From assembly GCA_003542955.1 (NCBI GenBank), contig DPJP01000365.1, positions 5,403 to 13,301 of the forward strand: a stretch of 7,899 bases of DNA, given 5' to 3'. The position numbers and the translations under genes are program-made. Under the pieces are notes generated by a model. The model worked only from the letters and a program-made list of their open reading frames with translations. It was not told where the DNA came from and searched no databases. This stretch comes from Armatimonadota bacterium (GTDB taxonomy: Bacteria > Armatimonadota > Zipacnadia > Zipacnadales > UBA11051). Below are positions 1 through 6,553 of this stretch, one piece after another; the stretch's first letter is position 1; the number at the start of each line of letters is the position of its first letter.

Positions 1-1005
1 CTGGGTGACCCTGACGACCTCGACGGCCTCCTCGGGCTTGACGATCATCTTCTTGCGATCCCGCAACACTGCCCAGACATTGTCGTAGAAGTCGCCGATG
101 CTCGGGCCGACGCTCGGGACCTCCTCGGTCTTCCACGGGATGACGTCATCATTGCCGTATGTGCGGCCGGGCGTCGGCGTCTCGATGTTCGGGAGCGCCT
201 TCAGTTTGCCGTCGAACCACTGTATCTTCGATGTCGTTCCATCTGAGATGAGCGTGCCGCGCGAGCCCAGGACCGTCCACTTGGGTTCCGAGAACGCGCA
301 GACGCTGGAGACCTCCATGTCATACACGCGGCCGTTCTCCCCGCGCAGCAGCACCTTCACGTGGTCCTCGACATCGCCTGATGAAGCAAGCTGCTTGAGG
401 TCGCAGAAGATGTCCCTGACGGGCGCGCCGAGTATCTGCAGGCCCAGGTCGATGAAGTGCGGGCAGGTGTTGTTGAGCACGCCGCCATGATGGCTGCGGA
501 AGGTCTGCCAGTCGTTTCGCCGGCTGAAGCCCAGCGCGCGCATGCGGACCTCGAACACATCCCCGATTCGCTTGGAGCTGATGACATCGAGGATGTGGCG
601 CGCGTCGGATGCGAAGCGGTAGTTGTGGTGGAAGAGTATCTTCTTCTTTGCCTTCTCCGCTGCATCGACGATGCTCTGGGCGGCGGCGACGGAGTCGGCA
701 ATGGGTTTCTCGCAGATGCAGTGGAAGCCCGCCTTGAGCACGTCGCGGGCGACCGGCGCGTGCGTATCCGAGTAGGTGGCGACCACGACGACATCGGCGT
801 CGGCCTCGCGCAACAGCGCCCTGTGGTTCTTGTGAGTGGTGCAGCCGAACTCGGCGGCGACTTCCTCCATCCGCTCGGGTATCCAGTCCGTCACGGCCGT
901 GATCTGGAAGCGCTTGTCACCCCGCATCCTGTGGATGTGGATGCTGTACCCGGAGCGTCCGAGCCCGATGACGCCCACTTTGATCGGCTTTGCTGCTGCG
1001 GCCAT
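1..1005 (-). CDS. Gfo/Idh/MocA-family NAD(P)-dependent oxidoreductase, 3' end cut by window edge
   Basis: The frame is open for 335 codons from ATG at 1005 to the left edge, with no stop seen. The N-terminal Rossmann fold starts with GVIGLGRSG (residues 11-19, GxGxxG type). The family's EKP motif is at residues 99-101 (CICEKPIAD), with K100 the usual catalytic or cofactor-contacting lysine. The C-terminal domain holds GGVLNNTCPHFIDL (174-187), where H183 matches the conserved active-site histidine. The Asp usual four residues before it is Asn179. Family members are usually about 340-380 residues, so only a short tail should be missing. They oxidise or reduce sugars, inositols and related alcohols; the substrate cannot be read from sequence. 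A strong ribosome site (GAGGAGGG, 1013-1020) lies 7 bases before the ATG and fixes the start. It is separated from the upstream ATPase gene by a terminator, so it probably has its own promoter. I saw no clear promoter boxes. Confidence 0.93.
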   Translation of the reverse strand, partial: MAAAAKPIKVGVIGLGRSGYSIHIHRMRGDKRFQITAVTDWIPERMEEVAAEFGCTTHKNHRALLREADADVVVVATYSDTHAPVARDVLKAGFHCICEKPIADSVAAAQSIVDAAEKAKKKILFHHNYRFASDARHILDVISSKRIGDVFEVRMRALGFSRRNDWQTFRSHHGGVLNNTCPHFIDLGLQILGAPVRDIFCDLKQLASSGDVEDHVKVLLRGENGRVYDMEVSSVCAFSEPKWTVLGSRGTLISDGTTSKIQWFDGKLKALPNIETPTPGRTYGNDDVIPWKTEEVPSVGPSIGDFYDNVWAVLRDRKKMIVKPEEAVEVVRVTQ

Positions 1006-1224
1006 TGTGTGGCCCTCCTCGTCGGTCTGTGTCTGTGCGTCTGCCTGGTGAGCCGCCGCGGCGAAGGGGCGGCAGGCGGTAGGTTCGGCGGGGCGCGCGG
1101 GGGCACCTTCAGGCGACCAAGGAGGCCGCGCCGCATCGGGGGTCGGCGTCGTCGGATCGGCGAAGCAAAACGCCCCGGCCGGGCAACCGGGGCGTACAGT
1201 AGCGTCTGGTCGGGCCTGCGTGCG
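1006..1224. other. Intergenic region between the two minus-strand genes
   Basis: Apart from the terminator and the ribosome binding site of the oxidoreductase gene (1013-1020), bases 1021-1164 hold no recognisable promoter, repeat or small gene. The plus-strand open frame across here (457-1230) is a GC-rich shadow of the oxidoreductase gene. Confidence 0.6.
1165..1196 (-). terminator. Rho-independent terminator of the GspE/PilB-type gene
   Basis: A perfect 9-bp GC-rich stem (1170-1178 paired with 1187-1195) encloses an 8-base loop. Read on the minus strand it is followed at once by TTTTGC. It begins about 30 bases after the TAG stop of the ATPase gene and lies before the oxidoreductase gene, which is where a minus-strand terminator is expected. 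The T run is short (four). Confidence 0.82.
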
Positions 1225-2982
1225 CTATGAGGCGGTGCCGACGCGCATGACCTCGACGGCTGTCGTCACGCCCTCGGCGAGCTTCTGCGCGGCGGCTTCG
1301 CGCAAGGAGACCATCCCCGTGCCGGTCGCGTACTCGCGCAGTGCGTCGGCGTCGGCATCCTCGTAGATGAGCCGCTGCGCATTCTCGTCGAGGACGAAGA
1401 TCTCTCCGACGGCCCGTCTGTCGCCGTAGCCTGTGAATGCGCACTGCGGGCAGCCGATGCCATGGAACTCCTGCTCGGGCACGTCCTCGCGTCCGAGCAG
1501 GCCCTTGAGCATCTCGCGGAGGCGGGCCTCGATGGGCCGCATCTCCCCGCAGTGGGTGCATGAGGGCCTGTAGAGGCGCTGTGCGTAGACGGCCGTGAGG
1601 CCGGTGGCGATCATGTAGGTCTCCAGCCCCATCGCGCGCAGGCGTGGAATGGCCGCGATGGCGTCATTCGTGTGCATGGTGGCAAGGACCAGGTGACCGT
1701 TGGTGGCGGCCTGGGTGGCGATGCGGGCAGTCTCCAGATCGCGGACTTCGGCGACCATGATCACATCCGGGTCATGGCGGAGCACTGAGCGGAAGGCATC
1801 GGCGAATCCGATACCACTGCGCTCATCAATCTGGATCTGCTTGAAGCCGGGCACGTTGCGCTCGACGGGGTCCTCGATGGTCACGATGTTGAGGCTGCGG
1901 CGCAGGAGCCTTCCGAGTGCCGCATACATCGTCTGGCTCTTGCCCGCCCCGGTCGGCCCGGTCAGAAGCAGCAGGCCCTGCGGCCGGTCGAGCACGGTGC
2001 GGAGCGTGTGAGCGACGTCGTCAGAGAGACCGAGCGACGGGAATGAGGGCAGTTCGCCGTCCTCGGCGACCAGGCGCAGCACGAGGCTCTCGCCGCCGAC
2101 GACCGGGAGCACGGAGACGCGCACCGCCACCTGCTTCTCGCCGGCGACGGCGGAGAAGTGGCCATCCTGAGGCTCGGCGCGGCGGCCGAGGTCCAGGCCC
2201 GCGAGCAGCTTTGCGCGGCCGATGAGCATGTTGTGCGCGGGCATGCTGATCCGCAGGATGTGGCGCAGTTCACCATCGATACGCAGTCGCACGAGGCTGT
2301 GGTCGAACTCGGGCTCGGCATGAATGTCGCTTGCGCCTTCGCGGAGCGCGACCTCGATCAGCTCGTTGACCAGCCGCACCGCGGGCTTCAAGGACACCTG
2401 CCGGCGGATGTCTTCGGTATCGGCGACCACGGTCTGCTGGGCCCTCGCCGGCGCACCGCTATCGGGCATCCCAGACTCCCCGATGGCCGTGTCCGCGTCG
2501 TAGAGGCGCAGCGCCTGGGTCAGATCGGCGTCGGTGATGACCGCCCAACTCACGTTGTGGCCCGTCAGCATGGCGACCACGCGCTGCTGGACGCTGCTGT
2601 CGGTCGGGTCACAGGTGCCCACCAGGACGTCCTGCTCTTCCGCCCGGAGCGGGACGACGCCGGCCTCGCGGCAGAAATCGGCGGGCAGATGCAGCAGTGC
2701 CTCGGGCGACGGTGGCTCCATGCCCACATCGAAGCGCATCATGTCGAACTGGTAGGCCAACACTTCGGCCAACTGCCCACCATCGATGAAGCGGTTCTCG
2801 ACCAGAATCTGCCCGATGCGCCCGCCCCTCTCCCGTTGCTCTGAGAGCGCGAACTGCAATTGTTGCTCACTGAGCATCCCACGCGTGATCAGTATCTGGC
2901 CCAGCAGGCTCGCCAGGTCGGGGTCCTGTGCTCCCTGGTCGAACGGTTGGGCATTCTCGGCGCCTGGGTCTATCACGCTCAT
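1225..2982 (-). CDS. GspE/PilB-type type II secretion / type IV pilus assembly ATPase
   Basis: A cytoplasmic hexameric ATPase of the GspE/PulE/PilB family, which powers pseudopilus or pilus assembly. It has 585 residues, normal for the family. An N-terminal GspE/MshEN-type domain spans about 22-160, followed by a hydrophilic linker (about 165-190). The GASDIHAEP motif is at 216-224 and Walker A GPTGAGKS at 342-349. The Asp box is near EDPVE 370-374, Walker B at 404-415 (DPDVIMVAEVRD) and the His box HLVLATMHT at 430-438. Two CxxC pairs (C475/C478 and C511/C514) form the family's zinc site. Walker B reads AEVRD where GEIRD is usual. The ATG at 2982 is chosen because GGAGGAG lies 3 bases upstream of it. 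The frame stays open up to 3246, but that extension has no recognisable domain and less regular codon use. No other secretion or pilus gene is in the window, so GspE versus PilB cannot be decided. Confidence 0.93.
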   Translation of the reverse strand: MSVIDPGAENAQPFDQGAQDPDLASLLGQILITRGMLSEQQLQFALSEQRERGGRIGQILVENRFIDGGQLAEVLAYQFDMMRFDVGMEPPSPEALLHLPADFCREAGVVPLRAEEQDVLVGTCDPTDSSVQQRVVAMLTGHNVSWAVITDADLTQALRLYDADTAIGESGMPDSGAPARAQQTVVADTEDIRRQVSLKPAVRLVNELIEVALREGASDIHAEPEFDHSLVRLRIDGELRHILRISMPAHNMLIGRAKLLAGLDLGRRAEPQDGHFSAVAGEKQVAVRVSVLPVVGGESLVLRLVAEDGELPSFPSLGLSDDVAHTLRTVLDRPQGLLLLTGPTGAGKSQTMYAALGRLLRRSLNIVTIEDPVERNVPGFKQIQIDERSGIGFADAFRSVLRHDPDVIMVAEVRDLETARIATQAATNGHLVLATMHTNDAIAAIPRLRAMGLETYMIATGLTAVYAQRLYRPSCTHCGEMRPIEARLREMLKGLLGREDVPEQEFHGIGCPQCAFTGYGDRRAVGEIFVLDENAQRLIYEDADADALREYATGTGMVSLREAAAQKLAEGVTTAVEVMRVGTAS

Positions 2983-2994
2983 GCACTCCTCCGG
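2983..2994 (-). promoter_or_regulatory. Ribosome binding site fixing the ATPase start
   Basis: Minus-strand CCGGAGGAGTGC directly precedes the ATG at 2982; GGAGG is 5 bases from the start codon. This favours the 585-residue protein over an upstream ATG at 3246, which would add 88 residues. Confidence 0.75.
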
Positions 2995-3022
2995 CACGGC
3001 ACGACTGTGTCGGCTGTCGGCG

Positions 3023-3050
3023 TTGACAGCGACATGCTCTGCGATTACAT
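3023..3050 (+). promoter_or_regulatory. Weak candidate sigma70-type promoter for the plus-strand operon
   Basis: A perfect TTGACA (3023-3028) is followed after 16 bases by TTACAT (3045-3050), which matches the -10 consensus at only three of six positions. If real, it gives a leader of about 250 bases containing both inverted repeats. The distance from the gene and the poor -10 box keep confidence low. Confidence 0.2.
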
Positions 3051-3138
3051 CGGCAATTTCCGCGCCTGATTGGCTGTTCCGGCTGCTCACGGCCCCGGGC
3101 TTGGCCGCCAGAGATGAGCCCTGCACCGTGTCTCGACG

Positions 3139-3170
3139 CACCTGCGTAGACGGTTGGGCCCCCGCAGGTG
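3139..3170. repeat. Inverted repeat CACCTGCG-N16-CGCAGGTG
   Basis: Perfect 8-bp arms at 3139-3146 and 3163-3170 in the divergent intergenic region. It could be an operator or a leader-RNA hairpin. It has no T run, so it is not an intrinsic terminator. Confidence 0.55.
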
Positions 3171-3187
3171 ACATATCCGCACCGAAC

Positions 3188-3210
3188 ACTGACCGCGCGC
3201 GGACGTCAGT
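3188..3210. repeat. Inverted repeat ACTGAC-N11-GTCAGT
   Basis: Six-base arms at 3188-3193 and 3205-3210 around a GC-rich centre. The spacing of about 17 bases centre to centre would suit a dimeric regulator on one DNA face, but arms this short can arise by chance. No regulator gene lies in the window. Confidence 0.35.
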
Positions 3211-3291
3211 AACGACGCAGTGATCGTAGGGCCGGAGCCCCTGCAAAATGGTTGGGTGGCCGGCCTCGTATTCATGCTATGGCGTCTGTTC

Positions 3292-3307
3292 AGGGAGGGG
3301 GCCACCG
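3292..3307 (+). promoter_or_regulatory. Ribosome binding site supporting a TTG start
   Basis: AGGGAGGGG (3292-3300) precedes the TTG codon at 3308. That TTG aligns with the usual MFIERI-type N-terminus of the MBL-rhodanese family, whereas the in-frame ATG at 3248 adds 20 residues without family resemblance. Confidence 0.7.
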
Positions 3308-4678
3308 TTGTTCATCGAGCGCATCAAGTCGCCCGGTATTGCGCACATCTCCTATCTTGTCGGCGACGGCACTCGGGCCGCTGTCATCGACCCCCGGCGC
3401 GATTGCGGCATCTACGCCGAGCTTGCCCGCAGGCAGGGCGCCCGCATCACCCACATCTTCGAGACACACCGCAACGAGGACTACGTCATCGGCTCGGTCG
3501 AGTTGGCGGCGATGACCGGCGCGGAGATACTCCACGGCAAGCAACTGGATTTCGCGTACGGGACCCCCGTGGGAACCGGAGACGCTTTCGACCTCGGCAG
3601 CGCGCGGCTATCGGTGCTGCATACACCCGGTCACACATTCGAGAGCATTTCGATCGCGCTGGCGGACAGGAGCTTCAGCCCTGAGCCTGTGGCCGTCTTC
3701 ACCGGCGACGCGCTCTTCATTGGCGATGTGGGCCGCACCGACTTCTTCCCCGGCCGCGAAGACGAGGTTGCCGGCCTGCTGCATCAGAGCATCTTCGAGA
3801 CACTCCTGCCGCTTGGTGACCACGTCCTGCTGTATCCGGCGCACGGCGCGGGATCCGTGTGCGGGGCGCACCTGGCATCCCGCGAGTTCTCCACTCTCGG
3901 CTATGAACGTCTACACAACGTCGTGCTCAAGCACACGGAGCAAGAGGACTTCGTTGCCTTCAAGCGCGCGGAGCATCACTACAAGCCTCCATACTTCACC
4001 AGGATGGAGCAGTACAACTTGAGCGGTCCGCCGCCTCTGTCCGGCATCGCGATACCGGGCCCGATGAGCGCCGACGAGTTCGCCTCCAGGATGGCTGCGG
4101 GAATGGTCGTGCTCGATGTCCGCGGGCCGGAGGCCTTCGGCGGCGCCCATATTCCCGGCAGCGTGTCGATGCCGCTCGACCACGTGCCTGTCTACGCCGG
4201 GTGGCTGGTCCCGTACGATGTGCCGATAGGTCTGGTCATCGACAGCCTCGACCAGGTGACGACTGCCCGTGAGCACCTGCTGCGGATCGGCTATGACACC
4301 GTCTCGGCGTATCTTCACCGGGGGATGACGCAGTGGGAGGTCGGGGGGCGCGAGTTCGAGGGCCTGCCCCAGGTCTACATCGGCGAGGTGAAGCGTCGCC
4401 TGGACGCAGGCGAGGAGTTCCTGGTCCTCGATGTTCGCTCCGCCGGTGAGTTCGCCGCAGGCCACCTGCGCGGAGCGCTGAACATCTACCTCGGCGACCT
4501 GCCGCAGCGACTGGGCGACCTGCCGCGCGACATGACTATCACCACCTTCTGCGGCAGTGGCGCCCGCGCGAGCATCGCGGCGTCGATCCTGAAGCAGAAC
4601 GGCTTCGGGCGAGTCGAGAACTGTCTTGGCTCGATGGCCGCCTGTCGGTCCACCGAATGCCCACTCGAGCTTGACTGA
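3308..4678 (+). CDS. MBL-fold hydrolase with two C-terminal rhodanese domains (persulfide dioxygenase-like)
   Basis: Likely a cytoplasmic sulfane-sulfur enzyme of 456 residues. The metallo-beta-lactamase domain (about 1-240) carries THRNEDY (53-59), HTPGHT (105-110), GDALFIGDVGRTD (133-145) and YPAHG (176-180). The usual HxHxDH is H54-R-N56-E-D58-Y59, so two of its histidines are replaced. H54, H109 and D134 remain and match the three iron ligands of ETHE1-type persulfide dioxygenases, which oxidise glutathione persulfide to sulfite. The first rhodanese domain (about 252-352) has Asp312 near where the active cysteine would be, so it looks inactive. The second (about 356-456) has the loop CGSGAR with Cys415 and looks active. 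Further cysteines lie at 439, 446 and 451. TTG start chosen by ribosome site and family N-terminus. It is followed after 15 bases by the YeeE/YedE genes, a common partnership. Persulfide dioxygenase activity is an inference. Confidence 0.92.
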   Translation: MFIERIKSPGIAHISYLVGDGTRAAVIDPRRDCGIYAELARRQGARITHIFETHRNEDYVIGSVELAAMTGAEILHGKQLDFAYGTPVGTGDAFDLGSARLSVLHTPGHTFESISIALADRSFSPEPVAVFTGDALFIGDVGRTDFFPGREDEVAGLLHQSIFETLLPLGDHVLLYPAHGAGSVCGAHLASREFSTLGYERLHNVVLKHTEQEDFVAFKRAEHHYKPPYFTRMEQYNLSGPPPLSGIAIPGPMSADEFASRMAAGMVVLDVRGPEAFGGAHIPGSVSMPLDHVPVYAGWLVPYDVPIGLVIDSLDQVTTAREHLLRIGYDTVSAYLHRGMTQWEVGGREFEGLPQVYIGEVKRRLDAGEEFLVLDVRSAGEFAAGHLRGALNIYLGDLPQRLGDLPRDMTITTFCGSGARASIAASILKQNGFGRVENCLGSMAACRSTECPLELD

Positions 4679-4693
4679 ACAGGAGCCATACGG

Positions 4694-5278
4694 ATGGTCC
4701 CGCTTGCCGACAAGCTGTTTGTCCTCGGGTGCGTGCTGGCGCTGGCCGGCCTGGGGCTTGCGACGGCGGCGACATGGTCGCCATATCTGGCCGGCGCGCT
4801 GATCGGCGTGCTGAGTTGGCTGAGCTTCTACCTGGTTGGTAAGCCGATCGGCACATCCACAACGTATGTCAGGGTCTTCGGCATGCTGGCCCGCCTCGTG
4901 GCCCCGCGCACCGTCGCCGAAAACGAGTACATGCGGGAGACCGGCATCAAGGTCGAGTGGCAGATGCTCGTGGTGTTCGGAGTGCTGCTGGGCGGGCTGG
5001 TCTCCGCTCTTGCCGCCGGCACCTTCGGTCTGCGCTGGGTGCCCGATTTCTGGACCGCGACATTCGGCGCTGCGATCTGGCCGCGGCTGATGGTGGCGTT
5101 GTTCGGCGGGTTCCTGGTGGGCTTCGGGGCGCGCTGGGCCGACGGCTGCACCAGCGGCCACGGCATCTCCGGCGCACTCCAACTCGCCGTCGTCGGCTGG
5201 ATCGGGGCGATCTGCTTCTTCGTTGGCGGAATTGTCATGGCAATGCTGCTGTACTCGGGCGGAGGTGGGGCAGGATGA
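4694..5278 (+). CDS. YeeE/YedE-family (thiosulfate transporter-like) membrane protein, first half
   Basis: A 194-residue integral membrane protein of the YeeE/YedE (Sulf_transp) family, whose characterised member TsuA imports thiosulfate. Hydrophobic segments lie at about 8-27, 31-48, 91-110, 132-147 and 160-187. The signature is ARWADGCTSGHGISG (146-160), with Cys152 in the conserved GCTSGHG loop; cysteines in this family pass thiosulfate through the membrane. KPIGTSTTY (50-58) is another family-like motif. The usual single protein is 330-400 residues, so this is one half, and the next gene supplies the other. AGGAG (4681-4685) lies 8 bases before the ATG. Its stop overlaps the next start (ATGA), implying translational coupling and a 1:1 complex. 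Thiosulfate as substrate is inferred from the family; other sulfur or selenium compounds are possible. Confidence 0.9.
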   Translation: MVPLADKLFVLGCVLALAGLGLATAATWSPYLAGALIGVLSWLSFYLVGKPIGTSTTYVRVFGMLARLVAPRTVAENEYMRETGIKVEWQMLVVFGVLLGGLVSALAAGTFGLRWVPDFWTATFGAAIWPRLMVALFGGFLVGFGARWADGCTSGHGISGALQLAVVGWIGAICFFVGGIVMAMLLYSGGGGAG

Positions 5279-5823
5279 GAACGCGCGGCGCGGCCACCGG
5301 CGAGCTGCTCGTCGGCCTCGGCATCGGGTTGCTGTTCGGCCTTGCCCTGCACCGGTCCGGCGTGACCAATCCCGATGTCATCATCAATCAGTTGCTGCTG
5401 CGGGACATGACCGTCGTCAAAGTGATGATGTCGGCAGTCGTCGTTGGGGGCCTGGGCATCTACATCATGCACCACCTCGGGCTCGTGGAGCTTCACATCC
5501 GCGAAGCCGCAGTCGGCTCAACGGTCATCGGCGGGCTGATCTTCGGCGTTGGCTTCGCCTTGCTGGGCTACTGCCCCGGCACCGCCGTGGCGGCCGTCGG
5601 CGAGGGACGCCTCGACGCGCTCTTTGGCGGCGTCATTGGCATGCTCCTCGGAGCGTTCGCCTTCGCAATGGTCCACCCCCGTGTCAGAGGGGTCCTGAAA
5701 ATGGGCTCGATGGGGAAGCAGACGCTCTGGGGGCTGTTGCGGGTGCCGCCGCTCGTGGCGATGGTCGCCGTGAGCGTGATCATTGGGGGGCTCTTCTGGT
5801 GGTTTGAGGTGGTTGGGCTGTGA
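5275..5823 (+). CDS. YeeE/YedE-family membrane protein, second half
   Basis: A 182-residue membrane protein matching the other half of YeeE/YedE transporters. Hydrophobic segments lie at about 9-26, 46-66, 78-98, 113-133 and 158-178. The key motif is [17 protein letters not shown] (96-112), with Cys100 in the conserved GYCPGT loop. ATG at 5275 overlaps the preceding stop, and GGAGG (5261-5265) sits 9 bases upstream. The same frame is open back to 4957, but that part is only a shadow of the first-half gene. It probably pairs with the preceding protein to rebuild the pseudo-symmetric channel with one conserved cysteine loop from each chain. No TusA/SirA-type sulfur carrier, a frequent partner of this family, is fused or adjacent. 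Confidence 0.9.
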   Translation: MRTRGAATGELLVGLGIGLLFGLALHRSGVTNPDVIINQLLLRDMTVVKVMMSAVVVGGLGIYIMHHLGLVELHIREAAVGSTVIGGLIFGVGFALLGYCPGTAVAAVGEGRLDALFGGVIGMLLGAFAFAMVHPRVRGVLKMGSMGKQTLWGLLRVPPLVAMVAVSVIIGGLFWWFEVVGL

Positions 5824-5872
5824 ACTGCACGGGGCGGACAGAGGCCGCCTCGACATGACGGGAGGTCCAAAG

Positions 5873-6484
5873 ATGAATGTCCGAATCGTCTTCTACAGCA
5901 TGTACGGGCACGTGTACAGGATGGCGCAGGCCGTCCTCGAGGGCGCCTCGGAGGTAGCCGGGGCGGATGTGAAGCTGTTGCAGGTCGCCGAGACTCTGCC
6001 CGACGAGCTGGTCGAGAAGCTCGGAGGGACCCAGACGCGCGCGCAGTTCGCCCACATACCTGTCGCCACCGTCGATGACCTGGCCCAGGCCGATGCGCTC
6101 ATCATCGGGACGCCGACGCGCTTCGGGAACATGTGTGCCCAGATGCGCGCGTTCCTGGATGGCACAGGCGGACTGTGGGCCTCCGGGGCGCTCGCCGGGA
6201 AGGTCGGCAGCGTCTTCGTCTCGACCAACACCCAGCACGGTGGGCAGGAGACGACGATCATCAGTGTGATGCAGACGCTCCTGCACCATGGTATGGTGAT
6301 CGTGGGCGTGCCGTACACACACGCGGGCATCTCGTTCATCGACGGCATCTCGGGGGGCGGCCCGTACGGCGCAAGCACTATCGCCGGGCCTGACGGAAGT
6401 CGCACACCGACCGAGAATGAGCTTGAAATAGCCCGCTTCCAGGGCCGACACGTGGCCGAGATTGCGCTGAAACTGCATGGCTGA
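5873..6484 (+). CDS. wrbA: WrbA-type NAD(P)H:quinone oxidoreductase (flavodoxin fold)
   Basis: A cytoplasmic FMN enzyme of 203 residues, the usual WrbA length. It makes two-electron reductions of quinones to hydroquinones, avoiding semiquinones that generate superoxide. The FMN phosphate loop near the N-terminus is [12 protein letters not shown]. The WrbA hallmark [16 protein letters not shown] is followed by [13 protein letters not shown] and by [12 protein letters not shown], then [13 protein letters not shown], all close to E. coli WrbA. The ATG at 5873 is preceded by GGAGG (5861-5865) with 7 bases of spacing; an upstream in-frame ATG at 5783 would overlap the transporter gene and add 30 unrelated residues. 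The gap to the upstream gene is 49 bases, with only a weak 5-bp hairpin, so co-transcription is likely. Association with superoxide reductase next door fits an oxidative-stress role. Confidence 0.95.
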   Translation: MNVRIVFYSMYGHVYRMAQAVLEGASEVAGADVKLLQVAETLPDELVEKLGGTQTRAQFAHIPVATVDDLAQADALIIGTPTRFGNMCAQMRAFLDGTGGLWASGALAGKVGSVFVSTNTQHGGQETTIISVMQTLLHHGMVIVGVPYTHAGISFIDGISGGGPYGASTIAGPDGSRTPTENELEIARFQGRHVAEIALKLHG

Positions 6485-6553
6485 GATGCCTGTGCGGCCT
6501 GCGTTCGTATTCACATCAGTGCTTGCGCACATAACACAAGGATGGTGTCAGAG

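Larger units (their letters stand above)
2983..3307. other. Divergent intergenic region between the ATPase and the sulfur/redox operon
   Basis: This stretch of about 325 bases separates two divergent transcription units and should hold promoters for both. It contains an 8-bp inverted repeat (3139-3170), a 6-bp inverted repeat (3188-3210), a consensus TTGACA hexamer (3023-3028) and the ribosome site of the MBL-rhodanese gene. The ATPase frame stays open through most of it, but the translation looks like no known domain. I see no riboswitch or small RNA I can name. Confidence 0.6.

Noticed and set aside
457..1230. Long plus-strand open frame opposite the oxidoreductase gene
   Set aside because: It is antisense to a gene with clear family motifs, and its translation resembles no protein; long antisense frames are expected at this GC content.
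2158..2844. 228-codon plus-strand frame inside the ATPase gene
   Set aside because: Antisense to the ATPase coding region, which has all its catalytic motifs in the minus frame.
3252..3283. Possible promoter TTGGGT / TGCTATGGC just before the MBL-rhodanese gene
   Set aside because: Both boxes match consensus poorly and a spacer of about 20 bases is too long.
3911..5182. 423-codon minus-strand open frame across the MBL-rhodanese and transporter genes
   Set aside because: Low-complexity His/Gln/Ala/Arg-rich translation, antisense to two well-supported genes and crossing their boundary.
4957..5274. Upstream extension of the second YeeE/YedE half
   Set aside because: Arg-rich shadow translation in another frame of the first-half gene; the ATG at 5275 has its own ribosome site and the ATGA overlap.
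5832..5850. Small hairpin GGCGG-N7-CCGCC between the transporter and wrbA
   Set aside because: Only five base pairs, no T run, common by chance in DNA this GC-rich.
5783..5872. Thirty-residue N-terminal extension of WrbA
   Set aside because: Overlaps the transporter gene and has no family resemblance; GGAGG before ATG 5873 and the YSMYGH start fix the gene.
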